From NCBI GenBank assembly GCA_948567375.1, contig OX419759.1, positions 21,668,744 to 21,732,743 of the forward strand: a DNA stretch of 64,000 nt, given 5' to 3'. This DNA comes from Lunularia cruciata (lineage: Eukaryota; Streptophyta; Marchantiopsida; Lunulariales; Lunulariaceae). The first letter of the stretch is position 1; each line of letters begins with the position of its first letter. Made by a program: the position numbers and the translations under genes. Positions 11,129 to 22,468 of the stretch are shown in pieces. The notes beneath the pieces were generated by a model, which saw nothing but the letters and a program-made list of their open reading frames with translations, ran no database searches and was not told where the DNA came from.

Positions 11129-13716
11129 GATCCAAAGCACTTCAGCTAGATACACAAGGAAGGCGGTGGGAAGAAGGTAGTACATATGAGCACCACATTC
11201 TTGTATACAACCAATCACATGCTGACTTTTGGTAATGGGTTTCCCAAGACTATGATGGTGCAATTAACCAAGAAGTGTCCCAAATACAAGCATATAAGTC
11301 AATCATAGTCCGACTCAACAACATCTAGAAAAATTGGAATATAAATTACAATACGTGAATTGCTATTCATAGTTGAACCAATTCTACGCACTCAATGGAT
11401 CAAAATTAAAATCTGCAAAGTAGGCACATGTATGCTCAAAATTGACTAAAATAACATCCTTAATTTCTTCATATGCCGTGCAAAGTTTGGCTTTGCTTTT
11501 TGAACATGGATGATTGCAAATCATGCTTCTTGCCACCAAAAAAAACTACCTGTACTTCTGCACTTTGAATTTCAATTTCACCTTCAAAGGATACTTGCAA
11601 GAGGAAAAGAATCCACAATGAAAGAGAACAAGCATCTTCAAATTTTGAAGTTTTAACGTGTGAAACCAAAGCCCTATATTCTTTTGCGTGACAGTTTTTT
11701 ATATTTTGGATCAGCAAACCGAAACCTCCTTACTTCCACATGTCCAGTAATTACAAAACCAAGTGTAACAATTCCATTCATTTTTAATTTCGAGCGCATG
11801 ACTCTTAAATCTCCTTTTGTCCCATAACCACTACCACCTTCCCTAATTTTGTCCTGGAAAAAATGAAATGTTCAATATCACCATAATGCTTTTCCATGGA
11901 CGTCTCAAAAATTGCAGCCGTCAGGGTTTGTGAGACACCCTAGTTTTTCTGGAAGGACCAGCCTAACTGCACGTAGTTTGCCATATCTTTTCCAACTAAG
12001 ACACTCAAGCATTTACGAACTACCCATAAATGGCCGTATACAATTTTACGGCATTTACGGCAAACTGCAGTGGCCGCATGAGAATAAGTGGGATTCATGT
12101 CTAGTGTATGGGAACGAACAAGGACGACCGTGTAGAAAACAAGAAGGGCGAGAAGACCCCATCAAGCCGTACAAGGGAGAGACAAAACAGATGCATGAGA
12201 ACTAGCCATATCAAATCCGCACACTTGACATATCTTGCAACCAACCCTTTACAGTGGGTAGAACTAGCAACTACTGTGTACAGCTGTAACCAAGTTAGCG
12301 TGCAGGTCCTCGTTTCATCCGTATGAGCAATCGACAAGTGACGTCGTAGTGCATCGAGGGCACAACATGAAACTGGTACGTGGTAGGGGATAAATAAACA
12401 ACGGGAAAATACGTGAGAAAGAGGACAACAGTCTTGGACATACAAATTGTGTACACGAGATGAACCATCTTAGATATGATCGAGATATCAGGAGTCCTCC
12501 TCCTATTATTTTCTTACGACTCTTCGGTGTCGTAATCTCTTATTATAGATTATAGAGTAAGATAACAAGAAGCGGGACTTAGTATAAACAAATTTATCAA
12601 AAACTACTGCATGTGATATAAGTAAACAGATATTGGCGGGAGTGAATCATTCATCTGAGAGAAGGGAAAACATTTAAATAATCAGCATATGGCAAGGGAC
12701 CAGGAAAACAAAAGTTCAATTTTAAACAGTATGAGGAAAACTGTATGAGGAAATCTGAATATAGTAGTGAAGACATAGATTGTATACAGTGCTGTAAATA
12801 TATGTAAACCGGCATATGTATTAATAAACCCATATTACATCTCCCTCTCGTTTACCGATTTTATTAAATAAACGTCCAGATCCATACGATAACATTTCAA
12901 TTTTGTGGAGTTTACGAGAATAGTCAAAAGGGCACTACTTTGAAGAAAGATATATTCTAGTACATGTCACAATCTTAAGCGAGTAACTCAGAGAATCAGT
13001 GCTGAAGAAGGATGAAAGGGCTGACAAAAAAAAAACTAGATTAATAAGTGACTAATACCATAAGACTAGTTGGGGAACGGATTTATAATTGTCTAGTGAG
13101 ATTGGTTCATACAGGACCTGCGGATGTGTTAGTCTTTTTAAGATCTGATCAAGTAGAAGTATATTTGGCCTCGGGCTTTTATAGACTTCAAGTTTAGTAG
13201 TGCAGATGTTGGTTTTTTATTTGTTGATAAATACTGTCTTTTTCTTCGTGTTCCCTCGTATCCTTGGTAACTCTGATCAATGTGATTCATTCATGTAATA
13301 CGTATATGTGTCGTGAATGTTATCCACATAAATAATTCACGTCTATCATGTCGTAAATCAAATATTCAATCATGGAGACAAGGACTAACAAATACACTTC
13401 CCATTTCTCCACAATAGTAGCACAAACACAATTGAAGTAAACTTGCCGGATTCATCCGCTTGATGGAAATGACTTCCCTTCTTTCCTTGTCCAGGACAAG
13501 GTCGATTCCTTGCCCAATTATTGCGACACTATACTTTTATGGCGGGTTGTAATGTCAACAAAGAACGATTAACAACACTGCCCACCTAGAGTTCTAGAGA
13601 ACCTTTACTTTCAGGAGATCCGAGTTGGTATTGTCGTCAAGGTCCTGCAAGAAACTTGAAATCAAAATGAGCTTGTTTGATCTGCATCTAAATGAGAACA
13701 GTCAGTGTTTTAATGT
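11129..13716. other. no gene recognised; one LINE fragment
   Basis: Apart from the LINE 3' fragment at 12119-12205 I see no gene or complete element. Short ORFs on both strands lack family motifs. The left part continues the sequence that the Copia element interrupted. Confidence 0.5.
12119..12205 (-). mobile_element. 3'-end fragment of the R2-like LINE
   Basis: On the minus strand this matches the last 80-90 bases of the element family: a CTCCCTTGT block, a GGCTTGATGGGGTCTTC block and a TTCTACACGGTCG terminus. It is cut off on its 5' side, as expected for aborted target-primed reverse transcription. A small internal deletion may be present. Confidence 0.75.
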
Positions 13717-13798
13717 AAAAGGCGACCGTGTAGGAAAAAAGAAGGATGGGAAGACCCATCAAGCCGCACAAGGGAGAGACAAAAAGGGTAACATGGGG

Positions 13799-16735
13799 CT
13801 AAGCCCCAATAGAGTCTGCATGAGAAATCTGCCCTACCGCACCTAAGATATCCGAGCTATGCAAGTCATACGGTCTACACACAACTAGAGCATCCAAAGA
13901 AACATCACCTAATGTGATTGCTCTCCTATGGATTGCACTAGCCACTACCCTCTGTAGAGCAATAGACACACGTTGTCTAAAATATGCTACAACGTATGAG
14001 AGTGAGAGTGGTACCCCTTGTCGCCTAACATGATAAGCTCTCGTGCACTCCCTGACAAATGTGTCAAACACCGTGTCCATCACTCCATATAACTCCAAGG
14101 CTAGAGGAACAAAGAGGTGACCTCGCTGCATGCCCCTATACTTGGAGACCTTGCGACCTGCTGTTGCACTCGCTGCCCATCCAGGGGGATGGGTAATCAC
14201 TCCCTCCAAAATTGTATCCCGTGTAGGGTCCATGACCACGACATCCGTTACTGTCACCTGATCATCTCGGACCAAGTATAAATCTGCCCTGACACATGTC
14301 ATCTGCAAAGCATACTAACGCTCCCTCCAAGCCAAGTATCCACTCTCTCGCGCCATAGCAAACACTATGTCTCTAATGGCATCATGTGTAGCTATCTTCT
14401 ATCCTCTAAAAGGACACCGTGTCATGTGGACTGCCGCTGCATCTAGTGTAGAACCACACTCACAAGTGAGTAGTGAAGATGCAGATGGGTGGACCAAACC
14501 TAGGCGAAACCTCATCGCTGTAGAGAAAGTAGCTGGTGCGAGTTGGAAAGCCCTAATGCATGGTCGAGCTAGGATCCACAAGCCTGCACCCTTTCCGGAG
14601 CAAGAGCGTAGACGCGCTCTAGTAGCCTGAGGAATGGACGAGTCAACTAAGAGAGAATGTAGCATATGCTCACACTGTTGCTCCATCAAAGAAGACTATA
14701 AACCTCTAGTCCAATCTGACAATAGTGAAGCAAATGGTGGAAAACCCTCTCGTGCTCGTGGGGATAGACTATCTCTTGTCTGTCGTAATAACACCTGGAG
14801 AGAAAAGGCTCCTGCCTCCACCTCTATCACATAAGTCTCCAAAACCGGCCTATCAGCAACCACAAAACGAGAGGAAAGTAGGGGTGTCGAGAGAGCCCAA
14901 CTACACAAAAATGCTATAGGTGCCATCTCTTCCATAGAGAGCAAGCCAACTCCACCACATGAGATCAGTAGAGCTGTCTGTCTACGTGCCAAATCCCCTG
15001 TTACACACTCAAAAGTCCTTGGTCCAATAATATCACCAAAGACTCCCATAATCCTCCTATCAAATGCTCTCAGACGTGATAGGAAGGACGGTGAGGGAGG
15101 AACTGTACGGATGAGGTAGGATGGTTGATAAGCAATACTGGAAGAGAGTATACCAAATGCCATCTGCGGATCTCCTAGTAATGGAAGGTCATCCACATGG
15201 AGAACATCCTCTGCAAAGGCAGCATCCAAGAAGCATGTGACAAAATCCTCTGATCCTACTGGCACTCCAAGAACACGAAGTCCATCTGTGGAGGTGATAT
15301 ACCCCTCTAGAAGCTCAAGGTGGGGAGGGATACCTAAAGGGGACCATGCTCTACACTTTGACACCTTGACTCTCAAGCCTACAAGATGTAGCTCGGCAGT
15401 CAAGTAGTCAAAGGTCTGCCTAATCTGATCTACATGGCCTACGATGTGTGTATCATCTGCCAAGGAGGGAAATACACAACTTGGCATGGCCAAAGTAGTA
15501 GATATGAGAGCTCTAAAGTGAGCCATGGCAAATAAGGGCCCCCCCAAAGGATCTCCTTGACGTGTACCAACAGCTGACTCCAAGACGGTGATTCCCTCCT
15601 GTGAACCACCATGCTAGTAGTAAAGGGAAGCAGGAGAGCCATAAAAAGACCGCACAATAGGAATGAGACTCGCCAAGGATCCACCAACCTCCCTAAGCTC
15701 TCTAAAGATGGATGCACATGAGACGCTATTAAAAGTGTTCTCAACATCCACCTATAGGACGACCCACTCCGTGTGGATATCTAGGAGTGCTCTAATGCCT
15801 AGAGATATAGCCTCACATCCTCCAGGTGTAGCTACTCCAAACTGATGTGGACTAAGGTGTTATCAAAAGTGAGAACGATGTTGAATGACAATGGTACGAC
15901 TGACCAAACACAAACAGATCTCTCCAATAGCAATCAGTCTAATACCTCCCGTGTCCTTCTCCATCGCAAGAAGTCGACTAGCACCTAATACTCGACTAAT
16001 AGACATAGGAATGTCTCCTTTTGCTACTGTTGCAACCACCTGAAACAACTCGGAAAAACCACTAGAAGGATCATCTGCTTGGAAGCAATCTCTAAGGTGC
16101 TCATAAACCATCCCTAACAAGCCTCCTAAGGAAAGGCAAGGGGCAGTGCACAATGCTTGTGCAAATAACAACCTATCAAGACATAAAGGCTACTCAAGCT
16201 GATAATCTAAGACCTCTAGTGGTAGTCCCTCCACTGCTATCGGATGCAATGAGCGTAGTGAAGAGATGGTCTCATCAGTAAGACTCACTATAAACAAATG
16301 ATGTAACGCTCGTGCTGCTCTACTAAACTCTCCCGCTTGACCCAATGTCCTACATCGTCGTAATCGAGTGGAATATGTGGTATCCTGTGGCAATGTTTGT
16401 CTCCTAAATCGTGTAGCCCTAACAGACTCCTCCTGAAGGGCTGCTCAATCCCTCACTCGGAATCGATGAAATCTTACCGCCACCTCTCTATGCCCCGCAC
16501 GTCCCCCTCTAGCATAACAAAGACACCATCGAGGGAGTAGGAGGAATAGGAACCATGCTATCTCGTCCAAGGGATCACGTGCCAAACGATCCAGTGGTTG
16601 GCGAAAAGCATATCTAGCCTCTTCATGGAGTGTGCGGGGTAGCCTATGGAATAGACATGGACATGGAAAACTAGTCTTAAATAATCCCAAAATGCAACAT
16701 GCCTGACAAGCTAACCACTCCCATGACTCGATCAA
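13799..16735 (-). pseudogene. LINE ORF: reverse transcriptase plus restriction-like endonuclease
   Basis: One reading frame runs through nearly 3 kb on the minus strand, interrupted by about ten stops but, as far as I can see, by no frameshift in the main part. In order: an N-terminal region (16735-16190); a fingers block with GASRLLAMEK and GGIRLIAIGE (about 15930-16000); an FGVATPGG block; a VDVEN block (about 15735-15750) carrying the first catalytic Asp; GTRQGDPLGG at about 15565; LADDTHIVG at about 15445; a GLRVLGVPVGSEDF block; a CECG...HMTRC motif at about 14405-14470; and a nuclease with RADLYL, VTDVVVMDP and GRKVSKYRG blocks (about 14120-14300). Many stops are TAG or TGA where Gln, Trp or Arg is expected. 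An active protein would nick the target and prime reverse transcription there. Confidence 0.8.
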
Positions 16736-16849
16736 TATCCCTAGAACGATCAGCGAAGGTATAGACGAAGCGTGAGTAATACCGAGTGTGACTGTGTCGA
16801 TGTGGTTGCTCGTCTCACGTGGATATCACAAGTGGTCCAATCATAGTCC

Positions 16850-17052
16850 TTGTGCATCCTTCACACATGGATCTTTACCCCTTGCGAGATAAAGCGCCGA
16901 TGACACATCGGGCATGGTGTAACTCGATCCGCTCTAGGCAACCTCACATGGAAAGATGTAATCATGGCTAACACAAGAATAATGATAGTAACACATGCTG
17001 CTCCTCTCCATACCTCTCCATATCTACAAAACCACAACCCCTCACATCCCAA
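16850..17052 (-). pseudogene. N-terminal C2H2 zinc finger of the LINE
   Basis: The frame ending near 16861 contains CPMCHRRFISQGVKIH followed, across one stop, by RMH. This gives CX2C, a 12-residue spacing region and two His, a CCHH finger like those at the N-terminus of R2-type proteins, where they help bind the target DNA. It lies in a different frame from the main ORF, so at least one indel separates them. Confidence 0.6.
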
Positions 17053-17076
17053 CTCACATAAGAAAACAATCTCTCT

Positions 17077-17345
17077 AAACCCTAAAATCTATAAACTTTC
17101 ATAACTTTCAATTTCTATCTCCCAAATTTTCAAACTAAATTTCCATGGAATTTAATCATGAAAACCAAAAGATTGAAAATGAAAATTCACAACCCATCAT
17201 TCTCAATGTATAGTGATCATTCTAAACCCTAAAAAAATTAAAAATCTTCATAACTTTTTACTCCATTCTCCATAATCTTCAATCTAGTTATCAATAAAAC
17301 TGAAATTAAAAAACGAAAAGAATAGACTATTCGATCAAATACTAC
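17077..17345 (-). repeat. duplicated segment in the probable LINE 5' UTR
   Basis: Two related segments begin with CTAAACCCTAAAA at about 17077 and 17226 and continue with TTCATAACTTT and a CTCC block, giving a period of about 148 bases. Repeated 5' UTR segments are common in LINE promoters. The exact 5' end of the element cannot be fixed from one copy. Confidence 0.5.
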
Positions 17346-18601
17346 ATGCTAGAGAGCTTTCAAAATTTATAGAAATTGTCTCGAGTCTCTCCCTCTCCTC
17401 TCCCCACTCCACACTCTCCCGCAGCTCCCGGAGATCTCAATTGGGTATCACTGATGCGAAGGGTTTTAAGATTAAAGCTGAAATTGGCCGTTGCAATTTA
17501 GTGTTGATTCCGTCCATGACCTTCGGATTATTTATACCTTCGCCCCAATAGAAGACCGAATGTAGACGTTACTCAGAAAGAATGTTCCTCTGCTTGATTT
17601 AGAAATGTCTCAGTATGTCCTGGCCCTAGACAGCCACTGGTCCTGCTGGACAATCTTAACGAACGGGAGGGATTCGTTCTAAACTCTTCTTTCCATGTAG
17701 ACTCCGTCCTACCCTGGGGAATGATGAAGGAAGTAGCTTGGTGTGATTTCAGCCTCCTATTCAAAACTCTTGACGACGTTTGGCTCCAAATTTGCGCTAT
17801 AAAGTAAAACTTCACTCCAGTTGGACGACTCTCTACACCGGAACTTGACTTCTGGAGGTACTCTCTTAGTTGAAACTCAGCTTCATTAGGGGTATAGCAC
17901 AGTAAGATAGCAAGCCTGAGTGCCAGCGAACAATTGTTTATAAGGTATTCCAGCGTATCATTATTGATAAAGGAGAGAAAAAGTTTCCCCTGAAAGCCAG
18001 TTCATGTGCGTGGTGAGTTGACAACCAGAGAATAAACAATACATCTTGAGATCTCCCGAGAACTCTCACATCAAAAGGACTGTGTCCACGTTCGCAGAAA
18101 ACCAGGTGGCCTTACCACCTTAACAAACATACAGACTTGCTCAGATTTCACATACTTGTTTTCACCTTCACGGTCTGAGCGCAAATTTCCTCCGTACAGA
18201 TGTGCTTCGGATAATCTCCAGAGCCAATATAACAGACCTGACTTTGTAGGCAACTGAGGTGATCAATGTAACCACCTTGTTGCAGAAGACCTGTAGGCTC
18301 ATCTGCTTAAATCTAAGAGGACACAAGTTGTCCTCTTGCTCGGTGCATGAAAACTACACCCTTTCTCGCCAAAAGTGCCTAAAATACAATCTTGGGTATG
18401 TTGAAAGCAAGATCACCAGTGAAAGATACCTCCCTTGCCTCTCCCTTGAACTGGAAAGAAAAATCTGTGTTGAGATTCGGATCCTTGTAGAATCCATGAT
18501 GAGACCGACGATTTCTAGGACACTAATCAACTGCCAACTGGGCCATCTCAGTGAAAACCAGGTGGCACTTCAAGCGAGACATTTCAATTGGGAGAGGCCA
18601 A
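17346..18601. other. downstream region of the sideroflexin gene, no other gene seen
   Basis: CG-containing sequence between the LINE and the sideroflexin stop codon. It probably includes the 3' UTR of that gene on the minus strand. The plus-strand ORF at 18259-18633 overlaps the last exon in antisense and has no recognisable domain. No clear polyadenylation signal was identified. Confidence 0.5.
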
Positions 18602-19986
18602 TCAGATTCCCTTGTTGTAACATACTTGAATGATGGGTCTGCCAAACCTGTCAACCCTGTTCTGGAATTCAGGCTCCAGTTTGCTTACATGGATTGAAGC
18701 ATGCTGATGGAAGACACCAATGCACAGTGGCACGGAAACTTGTATGGAGAAGGCAATCATACCCATGAGCGTTGGGACTCGTAAGTATGGCCTTTGAGTA
18801 TACAGCCGGGTCTTCTCCAGCCTACATCAGAGCCAAATAAAACTTAGACTGATAACTTCATTATGAAGCGAATTCCTAACAAAGTAGACAACAAAAATGC
18901 TCCCAAGGGATGCCACGAATCATTTACAAGGCGGGGTCTTACCTGTGCAATATCAAAGGGGGCACAACCAAGATCGGAGCAGCAGCTGCAATTCGACCAA
19001 TTATACAAGCACCAACTGCCCTTATCCCTGCCTTGCGACTGTGGCCCAATTCATCTCCGTTAGAATCGATAATTTTGATACCTTCAAGTATCTCATTTCT
19101 GCGGGTGATCCCAAGATTCAAAAAATCTGCAGCTGCCACGGCGCAGAAAGGAACCATCCTCCTCACGACAGGCTTCCTGAATAGATCACCAAGAAGAGTG
19201 TCGAAATCATGATACTACTACGAGTCCCAATTGAAAGATAGGCTAAACTCATGGACTTCGCTTTCTGGCTGTTAAACACAAGGTATTGCCCTAGTCTGTG
19301 TATATTATCTTTGATGTCTTGACAAAGTAACTTGTGTTAACTGGACCATGCCTATGAAATGAGGTCCCACGAAACTGGATTATAAATTAATATGGGCACT
19401 TACATTTGCCAAAAAGAAAACATCATAGCTGCCTGCCAAGATAAGGATACCTCATGTATTACGATATTGGCACGCCATCAATCTACGCCACACAGATTGC
19501 ATACCATGGAGTGGTTTTGGGCACCTTATCCACTAGAGCATGAAGTCCCATAACAGTGCCAACCGAACTCACTGTGGCGCCCACATACGCTTCAAAAATC
19601 TTTTGAACTCCTTCCTCGTTGGAGGCGTTGCGATTTGCATAGTAGTGCATACAATTGTATGTTTGATTGAGCCACTGCGCTCCAACATTTTGCCTAAACC
19701 CTCTGGCCGACAGCATAAGAGTGTCCACGATGAGATTACAGGGTATCATGAACGAGAGTCTCAAGGGGAGAAATATCTTTTCCCCTGTGTCCGGATGGAC
19801 TACCGAATCCTTGATCTTCCGGGCCATCATGAGCTTTTTCTCAGGGACATCTGATGCTTTTCCCTCGTCGTAGTCATTGAGCAACTTGACAGCCTTGTCC
19901 ACTTCAGCATCTGAAACAAACGCCGTTCTTACGTCCATCATGTTGAAGATTCTAGTCACTCTACTCCAGTAAGTCCCTTCATCCAT
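18602..19986 (-). CDS. sideroflexin family mitochondrial carrier, three exons
   Basis: Sideroflexins are inner-mitochondrial-membrane proteins with about five membrane segments; human SFXN1 carries serine into mitochondria and the yeast relative is FSF1. The coding exons on the minus strand are 19986-19505, 19176-18943 and 18821-18602 (482, 234 and 220 bases), making 311 codons plus TGA. The introns have GT...AG ends (GTATGC donor; GTAAGA donor), and both split codons in the same phase, so the frame runs through without a stop. Visible family features: TYWSR near the start, HPDTGEK at residues 64-70, a WLNQTYN block near 105, RRMVPFCAVAAADFLN opening exon 2, RNEILEGIKIIDSNGDELG, PPLILHR across the second junction, and a C-terminal KLEPEFQ block ending NKGI. 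Length is usual for the family (about 320). The ATG at 19986 fits the short N-terminus of relatives. It is the only intact gene in the window. Confidence 0.93.
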
Positions 19987-20236
19987 TGTGAGCTGCTTCC
20001 TTCTTCACCTTGTCCTTATATAGATAAAACAGAGATAGAAAGGTCTCTATTCTTCTTCGACCTCCCAAAGAAAACAAGAGTGTAATTTGCCTGTCTATAA
20101 GGAGAAAACGAACATATCCCTGGAATGTTCGTGAATCCGGCGTCTTCTCATAAGAGGACGTCTCCCTCTTTCCGAAACCGATAAATATTCGTCCCGTAAA
20201 TGGCTCAGTTCTACGACGAGTTCCAAGCTGGCCACC
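19987..20236 (-). other. probable 5' UTR part of sideroflexin exon with upstream splice acceptor
   Basis: A strong acceptor (pyrimidine-rich, CGTGTTGCAG then GG) lies at 20237-20250 on the minus strand, 250 bases before the start codon. I infer that an intron in the 5' UTR ends here. The segment has an open frame but no conserved N-terminal extension. Confidence 0.45.
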
Positions 20237-21515
20237 CTGCAACACGGACAGATATGTTGTACTTAGACAAAGGTCTGAGTAACACTGGTAAGGAACGAGA
20301 AACATAACAATAATCTTGGTGGTAAACAATAAACTCGGAAACTCAAACCATCTCTACACAAACAGCAGGAAACTATCCTAGTGATAAAGAGATGGGTGGT
20401 GAGCTAATTCAGAATATGAAACAGGCTAGCCCCGCTCATCTTGTCACCAGCAGATTCAGGAGCAATTTGCGCGCGTTATTCTTCAAGATGTGTAGATAGA
20501 ACATATCAGTCAATCATTGAGACCAATTTCTTGTTGATATTTTCAAACTGAAATCAGTTTCAACTTCCTTCCCCTCCGTGAGATGGAAATGAATGACAAA
20601 GTCTGTACAAGAGAGGGTCTCTCTGCTACAGTCTCCTTGTTGCAGACAAACAGTCTACAGTGCAGGAGGAAAGAGATGACACCTACGAGCTGGCATTTTT
20701 CATTTACTCGGACGTTGACATCGCCATCGCAGGCTTGGTCAGTGTGTTTCTGTTATCAGACTTACTGTAGTTAGCGACAGTCAAAATTAACTCTTTGACA
20801 CCCTGAGTAGAATGTGGACAATGCCTGCTAACAAAAGGTGACCCAGCGAAGAATATTACTCGAACTTCAGCTAGCTCCTATCTCTCAAAATCCAAGTGCT
20901 GGAGAGAATCCAAACATAATCTGTAGCTGGCACCCGTGCCCACCTGCAGGATTTCACTGAAACTCGGTTCAAAATCTGAGAAAAGATTGCCAATTCAAAA
21001 GAAACATGAATAGACAAACTCTTACCCATCAGATGGATTACCTTGCAGGTCAAATGAAGTTCTAGTATCATTCAAGTTTCATCTACAGAGCCATATCGTT
21101 ATCACAACGTCTGTTTATGTTCCCGTTCTCAGTCGTGAGTATACGTTCGTTACTGTTGACATAATCTACCCCTTTGCTGAGCACCAATCTCATGCTCACT
21201 ACCAACGATGTAAACTTTTTAGAAACAGGTCCACACATCGGCAACAAGTATTTGAACAAGTTGACGATTTGTGAACCTCGAAGTGTTAAGGGGTAGAGTA
21301 TAGAATATTAAGAATGTACACAGGCGAAATGTTTACCACTTTCTTGTTGAGTTCAGAAAATTGCGATTCCGAAACCCTGACATACCCAAGAAATGCTTCT
21401 CCCGAAGTAGAAATCTTCCACCCGACTCCCCCTAACTGATAATCAGTCAGCTGCGCGCTGTAACAGAACTAGAAGCCAAGCTAATCACTACAATCTCAAA
21501 CAACGCCCAACTCAC
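20237..21515 (-). other. probable 5' UTR intron of the sideroflexin gene
   Basis: It is bounded on the minus strand by GATCTG then GTGAGTTGGG at 21516/21515 and by the GCAG acceptor at 20237. Nothing coding is seen in it. Assignment rests on splice-site quality only. Confidence 0.4.
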
Positions 21516-22140
21516 CAGATCCCGTTCTCCTCCTACCTCAGGAATCACCGCCCGAGGGCAGGTGCTGGATTACAGCACGGATCGGCGGCTGCTCCTCCTG
21601 CGCAAGCTTCTTTCCAGTACAGGTTCTTCGCCTCAACTTGCCAATCTGCAGCATTCCACTGAGGAAGAGGACCGAGAAGCGGAGAAACCACCACCACCAG
21701 GACGCCAGGAACGGTTAGCATGTCCAGACTCGAACGAACAGAAGATGGACAGCAGCAACAGAAAAAGATGGGGGCCGGGGCCGGGCGGTCAGTGACCGAA
21801 GAAAGAAAGAAGTGTCCCACTGACATCAACCAATTGCTGCACAGCAAGCGTGCAAGAAGGGAAGGGGAGGAACCAGAAGGGAGGAAAGGGGCGGACGAGA
21901 GGGGCAGGGGGAGAGACGAGATTGGGGAGCTGATGGTCAGTGAGCAGGCAGGCAGGATGCGGCGGAATGAGGAAGAGGAGCAGGATGGATGGATGGACGG
22001 CTCTTATTTTGCTCATTCAACTAAGAGGAAAATCTGGGAACAGCGATAGGAGAGAGATTTTCGCCAAAGGCGGGAGAATTAGGATTGGATCGGGACTAGG
22101 TGACCGACTGAAACGATGGGAGAAGGATGGAGAGTAGGTT
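21516..22140 (-). promoter_or_regulatory. CG-rich, pyrimidine-rich probable first exon and promoter region of the sideroflexin gene
   Basis: On the minus strand this stretch is strongly C/T-rich with many CTCC and CCT runs and keeps numerous CG sites, like a plant transcription start region and 5' leader. It ends in a good splice donor. Open frames here (21545-21847 minus; 21720-22049 plus) are low-complexity and show no domain. The exact start of transcription is not visible. Confidence 0.4.
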
Positions 22141-22462
22141 CTCGTCGTCCTTCTTAGCTCGAATATTTACGTCTCTTTAGGCGAACAGAACAGAGCGAAC
22201 AATTTCTTTGTCTGTCCGCCTGCCACCTCCAAGATGTTTATTCCGTCTTTCTGGCCCACTATCCCTGCGTTCATGATCCGGCGTTCCCGAAGAAATTTTC
22301 GACTTCAAACATCAACTCGTGAGGAGAATCTCCATCTCCACTCCGTCCATCTCTTTCTGCTGCTCGTTACAGAACTTGAATCCTCCGAGTACTGTATATT
22401 CCTCGTCTCTTCCTGTTCCTCAAAAGCGCTTGCGTGGCACGTCCCCACTGAGACTCACTGCC

Positions 22463-22468
22463 CACGTG
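22463..22468. promoter_or_regulatory. G-box (CACGTG) upstream of the sideroflexin gene
   Basis: A CCCACGTGTCA sequence, the core bound by bZIP and bHLH factors in plants, lies about 0.3-0.4 kb upstream of the inferred first exon. A second ACGT-type core occurs near 22437. Role is inferred from position only. Confidence 0.35.

Larger units (their letters stand above)
13717..17345 (-). mobile_element. R2-like non-LTR retrotransposon, nearly full length (copy 2)
   Basis: Read on the minus strand, this copy has a 5' region with a roughly 148-bp repeated segment, an N-terminal C2H2 finger, a central reverse transcriptase, a Cys-His motif, a restriction-like endonuclease and a short 3' UTR ending in the shared CGGTCGCCTTTT terminus. 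There is no poly(A) tail and no LTR. The domain order (finger, reverse transcriptase, Cys-His, PD-(D/E)XK-like nuclease) is that of the R2/NeSL/Hero/Utopia groups, which differ from the apurinic-endonuclease LINEs usual in flowering plants. The 5' boundary is uncertain. Its CG content is well preserved compared with copy 1, so it looks younger. Confidence 0.82.

Noticed and set aside
17077-17240. CCCTAAA heptamers as interstitial telomere DNA
   Set aside because: Each site has a single or partial heptamer in an AT-rich context; they are part of a 148-bp repeated segment, not a telomeric array.
18259-18633. 124-codon plus-strand ORF
   Set aside because: It overlaps the last sideroflexin exon and 3' region in antisense and has no domain.
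19979-20329. Possible upstream coding extension of the sideroflexin gene
   Set aside because: The 116-codon minus-strand ORF is in a different frame from the sideroflexin start and crosses a strong splice acceptor; it is better explained as 5' UTR.
21545-22049. ORFs on both strands in the C/T-rich block
   Set aside because: Low-complexity translation without motifs; the composition fits a leader and promoter.
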